From Gigaspora margarita (lineage: Eukaryota; Glomeromycota; Glomeromycetes; Diversisporales; Gigasporaceae), in contig WTPW01000622.1 in assembly GCA_009809945.1 (NCBI GenBank), forward strand, positions 62,001 through 126,000: a stretch of 64,000 bases of DNA, in the 5' to 3' direction. The notes beneath the pieces are model-generated. The model worked only from the letters and a program-made list of their open reading frames with translations, searched no databases and had not been told where the DNA came from. The stretch's first letter is position 1; the number at the start of each line of letters is the position of its first letter. Positions 1 to 12,300 of this stretch are shown here, piece by piece. Both the position numbers and the translations under genes were made by a program.

Positions 1-474
1 AAATGCGCATGGCAAGTAAACTTTATTAAAAAATGGTTTTTTTTCTTTAAATTTTTTAGGATATAACTTCGGTCACTTGTTTACAACCAANNATGTTATA
101 AAAACTATTNATAATTAAGAATTTTTTAGAAGTTTATTAGAAACCTTTCGTATTTATTAAGTAATCTATTTATAGATTATACAATATTTTAGAACNGTAT
201 TAAATATAATATATAAACTATTTGGAGGTTGGATTTTTTGTGCGCAAGTGTTTGTAACAAGTATTTAAAACTTATTGCAAATAAAATTTTTTATTATAAT
301 ATAAGTAAGATCGTATAAAATAAAGGTTCAAAGATTTTTAGTCTTCATACATTCATGGGTATAAAATAATTTGATTGCTAAATTACTATTTTTAGATTAG
401 TTACACAAATGATCTACAATATGCAGCATGTCCGTTATTTTGCTATATTGCAAATCATATGAAATACCCTACCC
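1..474. other. AT-rich sequence without a recognisable gene
   Basis: No coding frame, RNA gene or repeat that I can name. A few ambiguous bases (91-92, 110, 196) indicate draft-quality sequence. Confidence 0.6.
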
Positions 475-478
475 TTAA

Positions 479-1180
479 ATAGCAGTTATGTATAAAATAA
501 TGCTCTAAACAACTTTATTTAGTCGATGGAAGTAGGTTACCTTGTAAGAAAAATGGGTTATCTATGTACTAAAGTTAAAATTTATCGTATTTTATGATCT
601 AACTTTTTTTCATAATTAGGTAAGGGGAGTGACAAGGTGATTTTTTAGGAGGGAAATGGGGGTAAAAAATGTTGAAAATATATATAGGAACCTGCCCAAA
701 TTTATATTAAGGAGGGGGAGGGGGGTAGTACTCTAATAAAAAATAATTAGGTGATTAATAACACGCCTCTAATCTACTTTTGGCTCTTAAGCAAAGTTGT
801 TTAGCATGTAATTTTACATCACTTTTGAGGTTGAAACGCGCTTTCTCAACCTTTTACTAAGTGAAAAATGGGTTTAAAGTTAGAAAAATTATTTAAAAAA
901 AAAATTTTTTAAAAAAAATTTTTTCTAACTTTAAACCTATTTTTTACTTAGTAAAAGGTCGAGAAAGCACATTTCAACCTCAAATTTAATGTAAAATTAC
1001 ATGCTGAACAACTTTGCTTAAGAGCCAAAAGTAGATTACCTAATAAAGAAAAATGTTAGATCATGAAATACAATAAATTTTAACTTTAGTACATAGATAA
1101 CCCATTTGTCTTACAAGATTACCTACTTCCGTCGACTAAGTAAAGTTGTTCAGAGCATAATTTTACACATAACTGCTAAT
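479..1180. mobile_element. Long palindromic non-autonomous DNA transposon flanked by TTAA
   Basis: Two inverted arms (about 479-622 plus 768-905, against 905-1180) pair along almost their whole length. The ends read AT-AGCAGTTATG on the left and ATTAGCAGTTATG on the right (as reverse complement). TTAA lies just outside both ends (475-478 and 1181-1184), as expected for a piggyBac-like 4-bp target duplication. About 145 bp in the left arm (623-767) has no partner and looks like a later insertion or a deletion in the other arm. There is no transposase frame. Family assignment is tentative because the ends lack the usual CCC of piggyBac. Confidence 0.7.
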
Positions 1181-1374
1181 TTAAAATTTGTAAATATTTG
1201 TTTTTGACAGAGTTACATTTTGAAAAATTGCAAAATTGGCAAAATTTTAAAAAAGTGTTCTAAGTAACCTTAATCTTCTATTTTCAATATACTTAATCGC
1301 AAAATTTGAAAAAAAGTTAATATTTAAGTTGAAAATAATGTGAGACTTAAAATTTATAGTAAATTCATATGTTT

Positions 1375-1700
1375 TTATTATAATTTTTATTATAATTCAT
1401 CACCTAGCGTGACATGTTCTATGACTGTTAATAAAATATATAGTATAACTATAATAAATATAATATATGTAATAAATGATATATATATAATAAATGAGAT
1501 ATCTAGAATATATGCTATAAAAATTACATCTTCCAGATCTGTCAGATCTAATGTTTTTTGCCTGCAGCAATCACCTAGCCAATTAGATTGCTGATCAAAA
1601 AATAAATCTTTGATAATTCCTATCTTGTTAACCAGAGGTCATCAGAAACGTACTATAGCTCATTCAAACTGTCTCAGTGAGCTAAGTCAAATATCTATAG
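1375..1700 (+). repeat. Dispersed repeat, copy A (partner near 22.5-22.8 kb)
   Basis: A run of AATAAATGATATATATA-like motifs is followed by a segment containing CACCTAGCCAATTAGATTG and then GCTCATTCAAACTGTCTCA. The same order of motifs occurs at 22495-22830 with about 70-75% identity by eye. The short open frames here are explained by the repeat. Confidence 0.6.
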
Positions 1701-1739
1701 GTCCATATCATTTCTTTTTTCTAACATTTTTTTTCTGAT

Positions 1740-4700
1740 ACTCATTGGCCTAAAATAGTGAGTACCAATTTTTTTACAGTAACTCATCATGATAATTTCA
1801 ATACAAATTAATTTGATATTGACTACACAGAATTTTTTGACAGTAACTTGTGATAGAAATCATGTAATCCTATACAAATTAACTCAAGCATAATCACATT
1901 TAGTGTTTCCAATAAAATAAGTTCTGTAACAGAATTTTTTATAGTACTCACAATTAAAATCACAATAATTTCAATAAAATCTAACACAATCTAAATTAAT
2001 ACTGTGTATTGCCAAAACAGAAAGTACATTATATAGCAGAGTTTTTTATGGTACTATACTGTACCTTATTAGAAATTATGATGATTCCAATACAAACTAA
2101 GTTCTGTAGCAGAATTTTTTACAGCAACCAATGATAAAATTCACAGTAATTCCAGTGCATACCAACTAAACCTTAATCACATACTGTGTAAATCACCATA
2201 ATAGTGAGTAAGTTTTGTATCAATTTGTTATTGTAGAAATCATGATAATTCTGATACAAACTAACTCAACTTTATATTGTGTGTCATCAAAAGTTTTGTA
2301 ACAGGATTTTTTTATAATAACTTATAATAGAAATAATGATAATTCTATTGCATACTGTGCATTATCAGAATAGAGAGCAAATTCTGTAAAAATTTTTTTA
2401 TATTAATTCATGAAAGAAATTACCATAATTCCAATACAAACTAACTTATTATATACTGAGTATCACTAAAATAGTGAGTAAAGTTAATAAAGAATTTTTT
2501 GTAGCAATTCTTGAAAAATTATATAATTCCAATGCAAACTAATACAACATTAACACATGCTATGTGTTACTGAAATAGCAAGTCTGTAATAATTTTTTTG
2601 CACCAACTTATATATAGAATTCATAATAATTTTAATGCAAATTAACTCAACTACATACTATATACTACTGGAATAGCAAGTTATATAGAGAATTTTGTAT
2701 AATAATTCATGTGATAATTTTAATACAAATCAACTCAACTTCAACTACTTACTGTGTATTACTAGAATAGTAAAATTGTAACAATTTTTCATATAGTCAC
2801 TGTAAAAAACATAATAATTCTAAAAAAACTACTCAATCAAATATTATGTATTAGTAAGTTCTATAACAGACATTTTTTTAGCAACTCACAATAAAAATCA
2901 TAATAATTTTAATGCAAACTAACTAAACTTTAACTACATACTATGTGTCACTAGAATAGCAAGTAAGTTAATTTTTTACAGTAAATTATATTGGAAATTA
3001 TGCTAATTCTAATTCAAACTAAACTAAATTTTGTGTTTATAAATTAGCAAGTTCTATAAAAGAATTTTTTATGGTTATTTATATTAGAAACTATTATAAT
3101 TCCAATATTAACTAAATTAACCTTAACCACTTACTATGGATATTCTATCTTATGCCTGCCTTACCTTTGTTTTTAACTTTATATTAATAATCCTATATCA
3201 TCAAATTTAATTTTTTTAGGATATTTTGGGCAATGTAGTGTTCTTTTTTATTATAAAACCATTAATTGTCTCCTTGAATTCTTCAACTTTCTTTATCTAT
3301 TTTATTGTAATCATGAGTAAGTTCTATAAAATTTTTTTTACAGTAATCTACAGTAGAAAATATAATAGTCCAATATAATCTGACTTTACCAATATAATAA
3401 GTTTATAGCATAATTTTTTATAGTAACTTCTAATGCTAACTCAATCTTAACTACATGCTATATATTACCAAATAATGAATAAATTCTGTAGCAAAATTTT
3501 TGTAGTTAACTCATAATAGAAACACAATAATCCCAATACTAATGCAAGCTTAAATGCATCTATAATACAAGTTTTATATAGTAATTCATGATAAAAATTG
3601 CACAATTATAATGCAAACTAAATTACATACTGTGTGTTATTGGGTAACAAATAAGTTCTGTATTGTAATATTTTTATGATAATTCACACTAGAAATCACA
3701 ATAATTCTATTATAAACTATAACTCAACATTATCTTCATATTATGTATTATTGAAATGACAAGCAAGGCTATACCAGAATTTTTTATAGTAACTACATAT
3801 CAAAAATCATGATAATTTAAATTCAATCTAACTTAGTCTTAGTCACATACTTTAATAATGAACAAGTTCAATCACAGAATTTTCTGTAGTAACTCACAAT
3901 AAAATGATAGTTCTAATACAGTATAAGCTAACTCTATTCTTTGTATCACCAGTATAGTAGTAAATTCTGCAATATAATTTTTATAGTAAATATAATAGAA
4001 AAAATAATTCTAATGTAACCTTAGCAATATTCTACGTTCCATAACAGAATTTTTACATTAACTCAAAATAGAAAACATAATAATTCTAATAAAAATTAAC
4101 TCAACCTTAATCATATCCCGTGTGTCAATAGAATAGTAAGTAAGGTTTATAACTGAATATTTTATAGTAATTTACTATACAAACTAGCTTACATAATGTG
4201 TCACCAGAATTGAAATGAGTTCTATAATAGAATTTTTTACAGTAACTCATGATAGAAATCTTGAAGATTCTGACTCAACCTTAATCATATACTGTGTTAT
4301 TAAATAGCAAGTAAGGTCTGTAATAAATTTTTTATATCAACTTATAATAGAATTAATAATAATTCTAATGCAAATTAATACAACCTATATCTCATACTGT
4401 GTGTTAGCAGTTCTATAACAAAACTCTTACAGTAACTTACAATGAAAATTACCTCAACCTTATTCATCTACTGTGTATCAGCTGGATAGCAAATAAGTTT
4501 GTAATAGAGTTTTTTACAGTAACTTATAATGCAAACTAATTAATCATAACCATGTAATGTATGTCACCAGAATAGCAAGTTAGATCTGTAACAGAATTTT
4601 TACAATAACTTACAATGCAAACTAACTTAACCTTATTCACATACTAACCACATACTGTGTGTTACTGGCATGGTTTATAACAGAATTTTTTACAGTAATG

Positions 4701-4960
4701 CACAATGCAAACAAACTCAAACTTATTCACATACTGTGTATCAAGAGAACAGCAAGCTCTATAGCTGAAATTTATAGTAACCACAATAGAAATCATGATT
4801 ATTCTGATGCAAACATAACTTCAGCCAATATTGTGTATTAACAAAATTGCAAGTTCTGTAACAGTATCTTTTACAGTAGCATATGTTAGAATTCATGATA
4901 ATCTCAATGTAGGCTTAACTAAATAATGTGTATCACCAGAAATTGGTAAGGCCAACCAAT
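1740..4960 (+). repeat. Degenerate satellite array, unit about 95-105 bp, about 30 copies
   Basis: Each unit contains, in order, a CAAACTAACTCAACCTTA-like block, CATACTGTGTATCACC, GAATAGCAAGTAAGTTCTG, TAACAGAATTTTTTACAGTA and ACTCATGATAGAAATCATGA. The CAAACTAACT block recurs at roughly 90-100 bp steps (for example near 2249, 2432, 2533, 2633, 2722, 2909 and 3010). Copies are strongly diverged, so the array is old. The unit contains small internal palindromes. The reverse complement of the same family forms the 27.5-30.7 kb array. No genes lie inside. Confidence 0.85.
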
Positions 4961-5240
4961 TTAAATCAATAGTTTATATTACATCCTTTTCGCAAAAGAG
5001 ATAGAAGGGGAGTTTATTATAAAAATTTTCAAAAATAGTCCGTAATATTAGTTTTTTTCAAAATTTTCTGCATCAATAGTGAGAAAGAGGAGAGAGAGTA
5101 ATGTAATCCATTGAATTAAGTTAGTTTGGCCTAAGTTGCAACATTTTTTACATTATCACATGATAGAAAACATAATTTTTTACAGTGAAATTAACAATAA
5201 TTTCAATTTATACTATATGCTATCACAAATGTAATGAATA
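4961..5240. other. Edge of the satellite array, no gene
   Basis: Mixed AT-rich sequence with a purine-rich stretch near 4990-5010 and scattered satellite-like pieces (around 5155-5190). Nothing coding. Confidence 0.5.
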
Positions 5241-5244
5241 AGAT

Positions 5245-5277
5245 GGTGGCGCGTAAGCGCCACCTATTGCACTAGTA
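5245..5277 (+). other. GC hairpin followed by CTAGT: possible Helitron 3' end
   Basis: GGTGGCGCGTAAGCGCCACC forms a hairpin with a 9-bp stem in otherwise AT-rich DNA. It is followed by TATTGCA, then CTAG and T. A hairpin about 10 nt before CTRR-T is the classic Helitron 3' terminus. A similar hairpin occurs near 8420. No Rep/helicase gene is present, so this can only be a non-autonomous remnant. Confidence 0.35.
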
Positions 5278-6935
5278 TTGTTAACATATTGTATCGATCA
5301 TCTAATCAAGTAAAGCCTGCTATGTTCGGTTCCTATGTATAATCATCTGATAGGTTCATACCTTTTCAATAGTATTATTTCTTGCAAATTATTGATCTCA
5401 CGTTTTATAGAATATCGTACGTACTTTACCGAATTCGATACTAGTAAAATACTGCCCACCCATTCACTTTATGAAACTTTATTCTATGTATAGTTTTCAT
5501 AAAGTATTACCGTAACATCTTATCATTGGCAAAAGTTGGGTTTAAAATATTCTACCTTTTCGATCTTTGTTTAGAAACCTATTGCTAAATCTTGTGTCTA
5601 TCTGTTCATCAGCGGGAACCAAATAGTTCAATTGGTTCACTGACACAGCCATGTCTGTTATGACGCGAACCATTTTAATCATATCAAATATCTTCATTTA
5701 TATGTCTAAGCCGTTGTGTATCAACTATTCGTATTGGTTTTGTGTGGCGACATGTTCGAAAATTCGGTTTCAATTGTTACCCTTCGCCGAGTAAGCTAAG
5801 ATTCGTGAAAAAAAATTCATAATATTTTAGGCCTTGTCTAAGGCTATGAAGTTATGATTTTGTTTTTTCGCAGATTGTGTATATAGCAAGATCCTTAGTG
5901 ATTTTGGATGTATTTAAGTGGTTTGCACCATACAAATATATACTGATACACTGTTGTGGCTTAATTTGGATAGATATCAATGAAAGGAGCGTAACAATTC
6001 TATAAAATTATGTCTTTATGATTTTATTGCAATGTGAATCTACTAACATTCTCATAGTATAGTTTTCTTGCAATATGGTTCAATTAATTTTTTTTTGATT
6101 CAAAATCATATTTAAATTAAGAAGCAGCACCAAAGATGGTAGTGTACAAGTATTATAATGTACTAATAACACTTAATAGTTTAAATCATTTAATTGCATC
6201 ATAATCTGGCATTACAGGTAATTAGTGCTATGAAGCTCAGTTCTTAAAAAACCTATAAATATGAACGCTTTTTTTTATAACTCTTGCTATCTTGTCAATG
6301 ACTTTACTAACAGTATCATTTCCATGATATAACTTAATATTTAATTCATAACATTGTTTGTAAATTAAGAGTTTTATTTTTAATTTATCAATTGAAGCAT
6401 TAAAGAAGTACATCTAATTTCTTTTTATTTTGATTATTAGATAAGTATACTGCTTACTTGGTAAAGTATATAAAATAGACCATTCATTTCTATTTATCTA
6501 ATATCAAAGTATTTAAGCTAAATAAATCTTATTTCATCGTTCTGGTTTATATAATTCTACTTAGCCAAGAACACCATTTGAAAAACTCTATTATTTTGTG
6601 AAATGCATTCTATTGTTTTTATTCATTTGAACTCTCTAATCTAAATAGAAGTATTTAACTATTCACTTTTTATTTAATTCTTGTTGATTTAGTATATCTA
6701 GGGATGTTAAACCGTTTAAAATAGATTGTTTGGGTTCCGAACTGGTAGTGCACTACATAAATCGAATCTAACTAGTTTTTAACATGAATTTAGATTGATA
6801 ATCTTTATTTCAATATCCGATACGTAATTTTCAATACCCTGATATGTAAAAAGCGAAAATATTAAATACAACCGTACTATACTTTGAGAAGCATTTTATT
6901 TTATTTAAAGTAAACAAATTCTTGAGTATTTATAC
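5278..6935. other. Intergenic, no gene seen
   Basis: AT-rich sequence without a credible coding frame. A G/C-rich motif at about 5440-5475 (reverse complement GGGTGGGCAGTATTTTACTA) recurs in the opposite orientation near 8945-8980 and 10622-10657. Confidence 0.5.
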
Positions 6936-6937
6936 GA

Positions 6938-7448
6938 TACAATAATTTTATGTATTTAATATCTTAGAATAAATTAAATGATTCATTACAATTATTATCG
7001 CTATATGACAAAAAAATTTAATAGAGTAAGATAAATTAAATAATTACAATAAGGCTGTTCGAAATTACTATTTCGTTTAACGTTCTCCCCCCCACCAGCT
7101 CTAAGGGCTCCCCCCTAGAATTAAACAGGCCAATCAGAACGCTCATCTCGCTTTAAGATTCCAATAAGTCACGTGCTTATAAGTCAACCAATAATAATGT
7201 GTTTATTTTTTGCAATTTTAATATGTTTGTTTAATTTGACCCCCCTCCCCCCACCATGCTTAAGCTTCTTAAGGGAACGTTAAACGAAATTATAAATTCA
7301 AATGGCCTAATTTTACGCATTTAATATCTTGAATTAAAGAATTACAATAATTTTACATATTTAATATCTTGGAAATAAATTAAATCATTCATTACAATAA
7401 TTATCGCTATATTACAAAAATTTAATATAGCATGATAAATTAAATAAT
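6938..7448 (+). repeat. Direct repeat of about 110 bp, split by a transposon
   Basis: Copy 1 (6938-7050) and copy 2 (about 7338-7448) share ACAATAATTTTATGTATTTA, ATTCATTACAAT.ATTATCGC and GATAAATTAAATAATT-like blocks in the same order. A partial third copy lies at 7309-7345. The Harbinger-like element 7053-7307 interrupts the array. Confidence 0.75.
7053..7307. mobile_element. PIF/Harbinger-type MITE (Tourist-like)
   Basis: Terminal inverted repeats of about 35 bp start with GGC: GGCTGTTCGAAATTACTATT on the left, GGCCATTTGAATTTATAATT as reverse complement of the right, both followed by TCGTTTAACGTTC. TAA lies on both sides (7050-7052 and 7308-7310), the 3-bp TWA duplication typical of PIF/Harbinger. 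The interior has C-rich runs and no coding capacity. Confidence 0.75.
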
Positions 7449-8415
7449 TCCATAATACGTATTACTCCCATGAAGAAAACTAGCTAGCTATATCACGCGC
7501 CTTATTTAATAAACTAATAAACGAACTAGTTCCGCCGGTTTAATCTTAAAAACTCAGTCAAATTAGTTCAGGCCAAACAACTTAACATACCTAACCATAT
7601 CTTATTTATTGAGTCGACCTAGGGTGTTCTCAAGCAGCTCCTTCAATGTGATTAGCTTATGATCGAGATGTTGCTCAAATTATTATAATTAATTGAGTGG
7701 GGATAATGCGGTAAATCGAAGAACGACTTGTTAAAAATTCAACGTTCGAATTTGGAATTTAAATTTTAGCAATCAAAGCAACTCTATGAAAAAAAAAGGC
7801 AGTAGAACCCCAGGTTTTTTTTATCTAAATGATAATTACGATAATTACGATAAATTTTTTGAGAATTTATATATAAGGGCTTGGAAAATGAAAATAATTA
7901 CAAATAGGGACCCAAGTGCCCAAATTTTGAAAATAACACCAAATTATCATAAATACACGTGACTCTCGTTAATATAACCCATTTGAACTTGTTCTAAATC
8001 ATGTTGATTGTGATATTAACGAAGGGTCATATAAAAGTTGAAATATATGAGGAATTTTGATTTATAACTAGCCAGTAACTTCTATTTTCCTGTACCCACG
8101 AGTTTTATAGAAACCGTAAAATAATAAAATTATATTCTAAAATATAATATTAAATGTTTGATGCGGTCTGTGAATCAGTCGTCATGATGAAGATTTATAA
8201 TAAGACAAAAAACTATTCTTAGGTTTAATAAGTTTAAATTATAGGCTTCACATATACTGCAGTATTAATCATTTACGAGAGTTAACAAAGGTAGTACCTC
8301 GATTCTATTCTTTAATTAAAGGCCATACAAATCGAATCTGAATACTACTTTGTATATAACTTGAATCTGGATGAATCTGGATTCAATTATTCGATCCGTA
8401 TTCTATATGAATCGT
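7449..8415. other. Intergenic, no gene seen
   Basis: AT-rich sequence. A stretch near 7890-7960 (TTACAAATAGGGACCCAAG, then GCCCAAATTTTGAAAATAA) resembles the reverse complement of about 11560-11640, so both may be parts of one old dispersed repeat. No coding frame supported. Confidence 0.45.
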
Positions 8416-8419
8416 TAGT

Positions 8420-8448
8420 ATGATGGGTGGCACTTCGTGTCACCCATG
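8420..8448 (+). other. GC hairpin similar to the one at 5245
   Basis: GGGTGGCACTTCGTGTCACCC folds into a stem-loop and is followed by ATGTTTCTCAGT. It matches the 5245 hairpin in position and design, but the downstream CTCAGT is not a proper CTRR, so a Helitron reading is weaker here. Confidence 0.3.
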
Positions 8449-9368
8449 TTTCTCAGTACATTTGGTCAGTGTTGGCAATTTTTTGCGGCCAAATTTTTTA
8501 GCAATTGGTTGGCAAACGGCCAACGGCCAATTGGCTAATATTTAAATTTCGGTCAAAAAAAAAAATTTCTAACTTACACAATTTTAAAAAAGACTATACT
8601 GTATTAGATTGCTTGTTACGGTTTTATTATAAGGTATTAATAAATAAGAAAAAAATTTTTAATCTTTATTTTTTTTAACAAATAAATAGTATTTGAGGCT
8701 TAAATACAGTTAATATAAAGATTAACGGTAATACGGATAAAGTAGATAAAACATGTAATTTTTATATCATAAAATAGACATAAGCCATTCGTGTCAGTGA
8801 AGTTTTAAATATACTGCCGCCATGTTCGGGAATCGATCTTTTTAAAGAAAATCGGCGCGGATCTGCTAATCTGAAATCGAGACCTACTAGAATGTGTAAC
8901 AAAAATTTCATCAAAAAAAGTATAAATAAAACGTAAGTTTGCAAGGTGGTGGGTGGGCAGTACTCTAGTAATAGTTTACGAATTCGAAATAGTAAATTTA
9001 AATAGAGTAACTAGTCAGTACTTTCTATTACCCTTGCCCACGTTCTATAAAAGCAGTATCTATCAATAATTGTTCACAATTTAGGGCTGACCNATGTAAG
9101 TTATTCTTAAATTTTGAAACGACGCAATTATCTCTTAATCGGTGAAAAATTAAAAAGAAAAATTTATATGACCAAGTGATAAAAATTATACGACCATTAT
9201 TATATCATAAACGCTCATTTGCATAAATAAAAATTTATTTAAAATTTTAAATAAAGAAATTAAAATATATATATATAAATTTCGTAAATTACACTTACAT
9301 TAAAAAAGAATGACAATTGTAGTGCACATTACTAAAAAGAGAATCAGGGTCATCCTGCAGTATCTATT
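8449..9368. other. Intergenic, no gene seen
   Basis: Near 8500-8540 the words GGCCAA and TTGGC alternate. At 8941-8980 there is a GCAAGGTGGTGGGTGGGCAG motif shared with 5440-5475 (inverted) and 10622-10657. A weak leftward frame over 8762-8944 has no recognisable domain. Confidence 0.45.
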
Positions 9369-9590
9369 TCAGGTCCTTGCACTGTTACTGCCCACGGAAT
9401 TTAATTATCCACTAATAAGGGTCCTTGTACTGCCACTGCAGCCGCTGAGCCTAATAAGGGTCTTGCACTGCCACCACAGCTATGGAGCCCATAAATTGCT
9501 ATTGATGGTCTTTGCACCGCCCATGCAGCCGCAGAGCCCAGAAACTAACTGCAAAGCTCTTTGTACTGCACTGTAATCGTGGATCCTTAA
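9369..9590 (+). repeat. GC-richer minisatellite, unit about 40-48 bp, about 5 copies
   Basis: Units start with GGTCCTTGCACTGCCACTGC or a variant and continue with CAGCCGCTGAGCC-type sequence (starts near 9380, 9419, 9458, 9508 and 9556). The open frames on both strands here are a by-product of the repeat. Base composition differs clearly from the surroundings. Confidence 0.7.
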
Positions 9591-11920
9591 CAATCCAATA
9601 TATCGCCCAACCAGACCGATGTTACTAATACTTGTCGGACCACTTAAAATGGGGGTGGGAGGGAGATAGAGCCGGCCTTTACCAAGGCAAGCAATAGTGA
9701 AACAAAAGATAACGTCCTCTCTTCTAACAAAAAAAAACCTTATAAACATCCCTTAACATCCGCAAGTCCAAAGTCTCCCATTCATACCCCTCAATATATC
9801 CTATTTAATATTCATAGAAACCTAAATTCGCCATATGTCATCCCAGTAAAAAAAAACAAAACAAAATCCTGCCCTTAATGCGAAGCCTCAATTAAAGCCA
9901 TAAAAGTCAAAAATCACATGTGATCTGCAATAAAGTCAGCTAGTCTCGCAAGAATTAGCAAAATTTCAGTTTGATTTACCGTAAATCGACACATGAACTG
10001 TATGTGGCTAAGGCTGATTTGATACTATCATGTTGAAATAATTGTTAAATCCCGATGACATTCCTGATAATAATTTGCTCATCGACATATTAGTCTTAAC
10101 ATTTTGACCACAGTTTGTAAACTTATCAAAAGCGTTAAAGCATAATAACTTGATCATATAAAGTTATAAATGAGCGAAGTTAAATCATGATACCACCCAT
10201 TTAGTCCTATACCCAAACAGAGGCTAGTTTTGTACACACCATTTCACTCTTCAGAAAACCATACACTTCATTGCATTCNGTTCCTGGAATTTACACAAAA
10301 ATACAGAAAATCACAGTAATGATCTCCAATCAGATGCCTAGAATCTGCGACTCCACTTAACTCACTATTAATCCATATATTACGTACTTTATACTCTGTT
10401 CCTGGTATGTTTTGTCACGTTGATTTTGCTATTATACGTAGTATATTTGGCTTCCTATAACAAAGCCACAGACAAGTAAACTTGCTCATTATGTTACAAT
10501 CTATTCTATTTTAGTAGATAGATAAAATAAAAATTGAAATGGCTTAGAACGGGCCTATCTGATGTTAAGTACAGAGTTTCACAAAGACATCTTGTGAAAG
10601 TATATATAAGCTGCATATTCGTAAGGTGGGAGGGTGGGTGTTACTCTACTAGTACANGGATCAGATCAAGGGATTCGATAAAAGTTATATTGAATAGTAT
10701 CTAGTATCCAGTATCGATTACTTAGTATAGAGTATATTAAAAACACCAGGAACTTTTTCCTAATTCGTAAAGTAGATCTTGCTAAAAAAGAGTATAGTGG
10801 GCAAATGTTTTGATGATCTCTAATCGAGAACTTCACGGGAACCATTTAAAAAAAACTCGAATTTACCATTTATAAAAAGTTTGTAGCACTTCTACAAAAG
10901 TACAAGCACGAACAAAAAAGGAAAAATATACGTAAAGGGTGTTAAAGAGTATACAGTAATGTATAGAGTATATAAAAAACGTAAAGAATTTTTTTAGCTA
11001 ATTTGGCATGATCTGATTCCTAAACAAGGCAAAAAAGACAGTTGATCTTTGATCAAGTATTTTCACGGTAACTAAGGAAAAATTTTATTTATTTTAATTA
11101 AATAAAATAAAAAAAGTTTTTACATTTGAAATTACATAAATATAATTTTTCTTTTGACAGTTAAACGTATTACTTTTAATTCAGTATTGCATTTATTTTC
11201 ATAGCGTCTTGTATGTAAAAATTGTAACTACTTTGGCCAATTTTTAAGAGTAATTTAACTTTTCTCTACGAATACAAATGAGTTTTTGTGGCTCTAAATA
11301 TTTTCGATTAATACATAGTAACCTTCACAAAATGAGATTCATGTTTTATGACTAGTCTTGATATAGGACAGACTTATTAGTTTATAACCAAATAAATATT
11401 ACGATATTGATAAATATCGTGCTTAACCTAATCGAACTTATCTTGGTTAAAAAAAGGTTCATTAAGTGAAAAAGGGTATAGAATATACATTGTATAAAGT
11501 AGTGTATATATACAGTGATGACGTTCAAAGAACCAATATTATTATAATGCAAAGTTACTTTGGCCCTTAATTATAAAATTTGGGCCATATTATATGTAAT
11601 TATTTTTATTTGGGGCCCTTATTTGTAATTTTTTGGTCAATTAGATCGTTCGGTATGCATATTGAGGGAGACGCTTGAGAACGGTCTTAAACTATTTACA
11701 GTATTTCATTTGATTTTAGGAACTTTGATTTCTTTGTAATACTCAGAAGTACGTACGATCAATAGCAAAATAAAAATAATACAACCAAAAAGGAAAAATG
11801 AAAATTATAAATGCAACATTGTACTGTAATTTTTCTCGCTCGGGTCAGTTTATTGAAAAACCACAATGGGAGTAGTGCCTCGCTCCCATCAATTTACAAA
11901 TTTATAATTGACATGTTATT
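9591..11920. other. Intergenic with degraded repeats
   Basis: No coding frame. Two diverged direct copies of a segment with TATAGAGTATAT.AAAAA, then GATGATCTCTAATCGAGAA and TTCACGGGAACCA lie at about 10725-10850 and 10965-11075. The G/C motif shared with 8941 is at 10622-10657. Confidence 0.5.
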
Positions 11921-11925
11921 TACTC

Positions 11926-12110
11926 TATACCACACAGGTTTAACGGCCTATACCACACAGGTTTGTCGGCCTATACCACACAGGTTTTACGGCCTATACC
12001 ACACAGGTTTGTCGGCCCATACCACACAGGTTTATTGGCCTATACCACACAGGTTTACAATCTATACCACACAGGTTTGACGGCCTACACCACACAGGTT
12101 TTACGGCCCT
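11926..12110 (+). repeat. Minisatellite, 23-bp unit, 8 copies
   Basis: The unit is close to TATACCACACAGGTTTNNCG plus GCC. The core CCACACAGG occurs eight times at 23-bp spacing; copies are nearly identical apart from two variable bases after the core and one variant unit (the sixth). Because 23 is not a multiple of three, all frames stay open, which explains the apparent reading frames on both strands. Confidence 0.9.
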
Positions 12111-12201
12111 TCCTCTATTCTGGCTTATGCAGATCATCTGGCGAAACCTAGAGAGAATCGGCACCTGCATATTACGCTTCACTGAAAGTTTATTCTTTTA
12201 T

Positions 12202-12300
12202 TCTTTTTTCTTTTTTTTTTTTTTTTTTTGGGAGGGACCGGGTGGGACCACTCCGCGAAAGAGCCAGACTAAAGTCAGGCAGCGAAAGAAAAAGCACTTA
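12202..12300 (-). mobile_element. Poly(A)-tailed retroposon 3' end (LINE or SINE), leftward
   Basis: Read on the minus strand, a GC-richer segment (12300 to 12230, containing GAGTGGTCCCACCCGGTCCC) ends in an uninterrupted A-run of about 20, then AAAAGAATAAAAGAA. This is the layout of a non-LTR retroposon 3' end. The 5' end and target duplication could not be found. The small rightward frame across it is not a gene. Confidence 0.45.

Noticed and set aside
9310-9749. Two opposite frames of about 88 codons
   Set aside because: Both fall on the 40-48-bp GC-richer minisatellite and its flank.
11926-12110. CRISPR-like array
   Set aside because: The repeats abut without unique spacers, and the genome is eukaryotic.
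11811-12182. Overlapping open frames on both strands
   Set aside because: They are produced by the 23-bp minisatellite, which keeps every frame open; the peptides are pure repeats.
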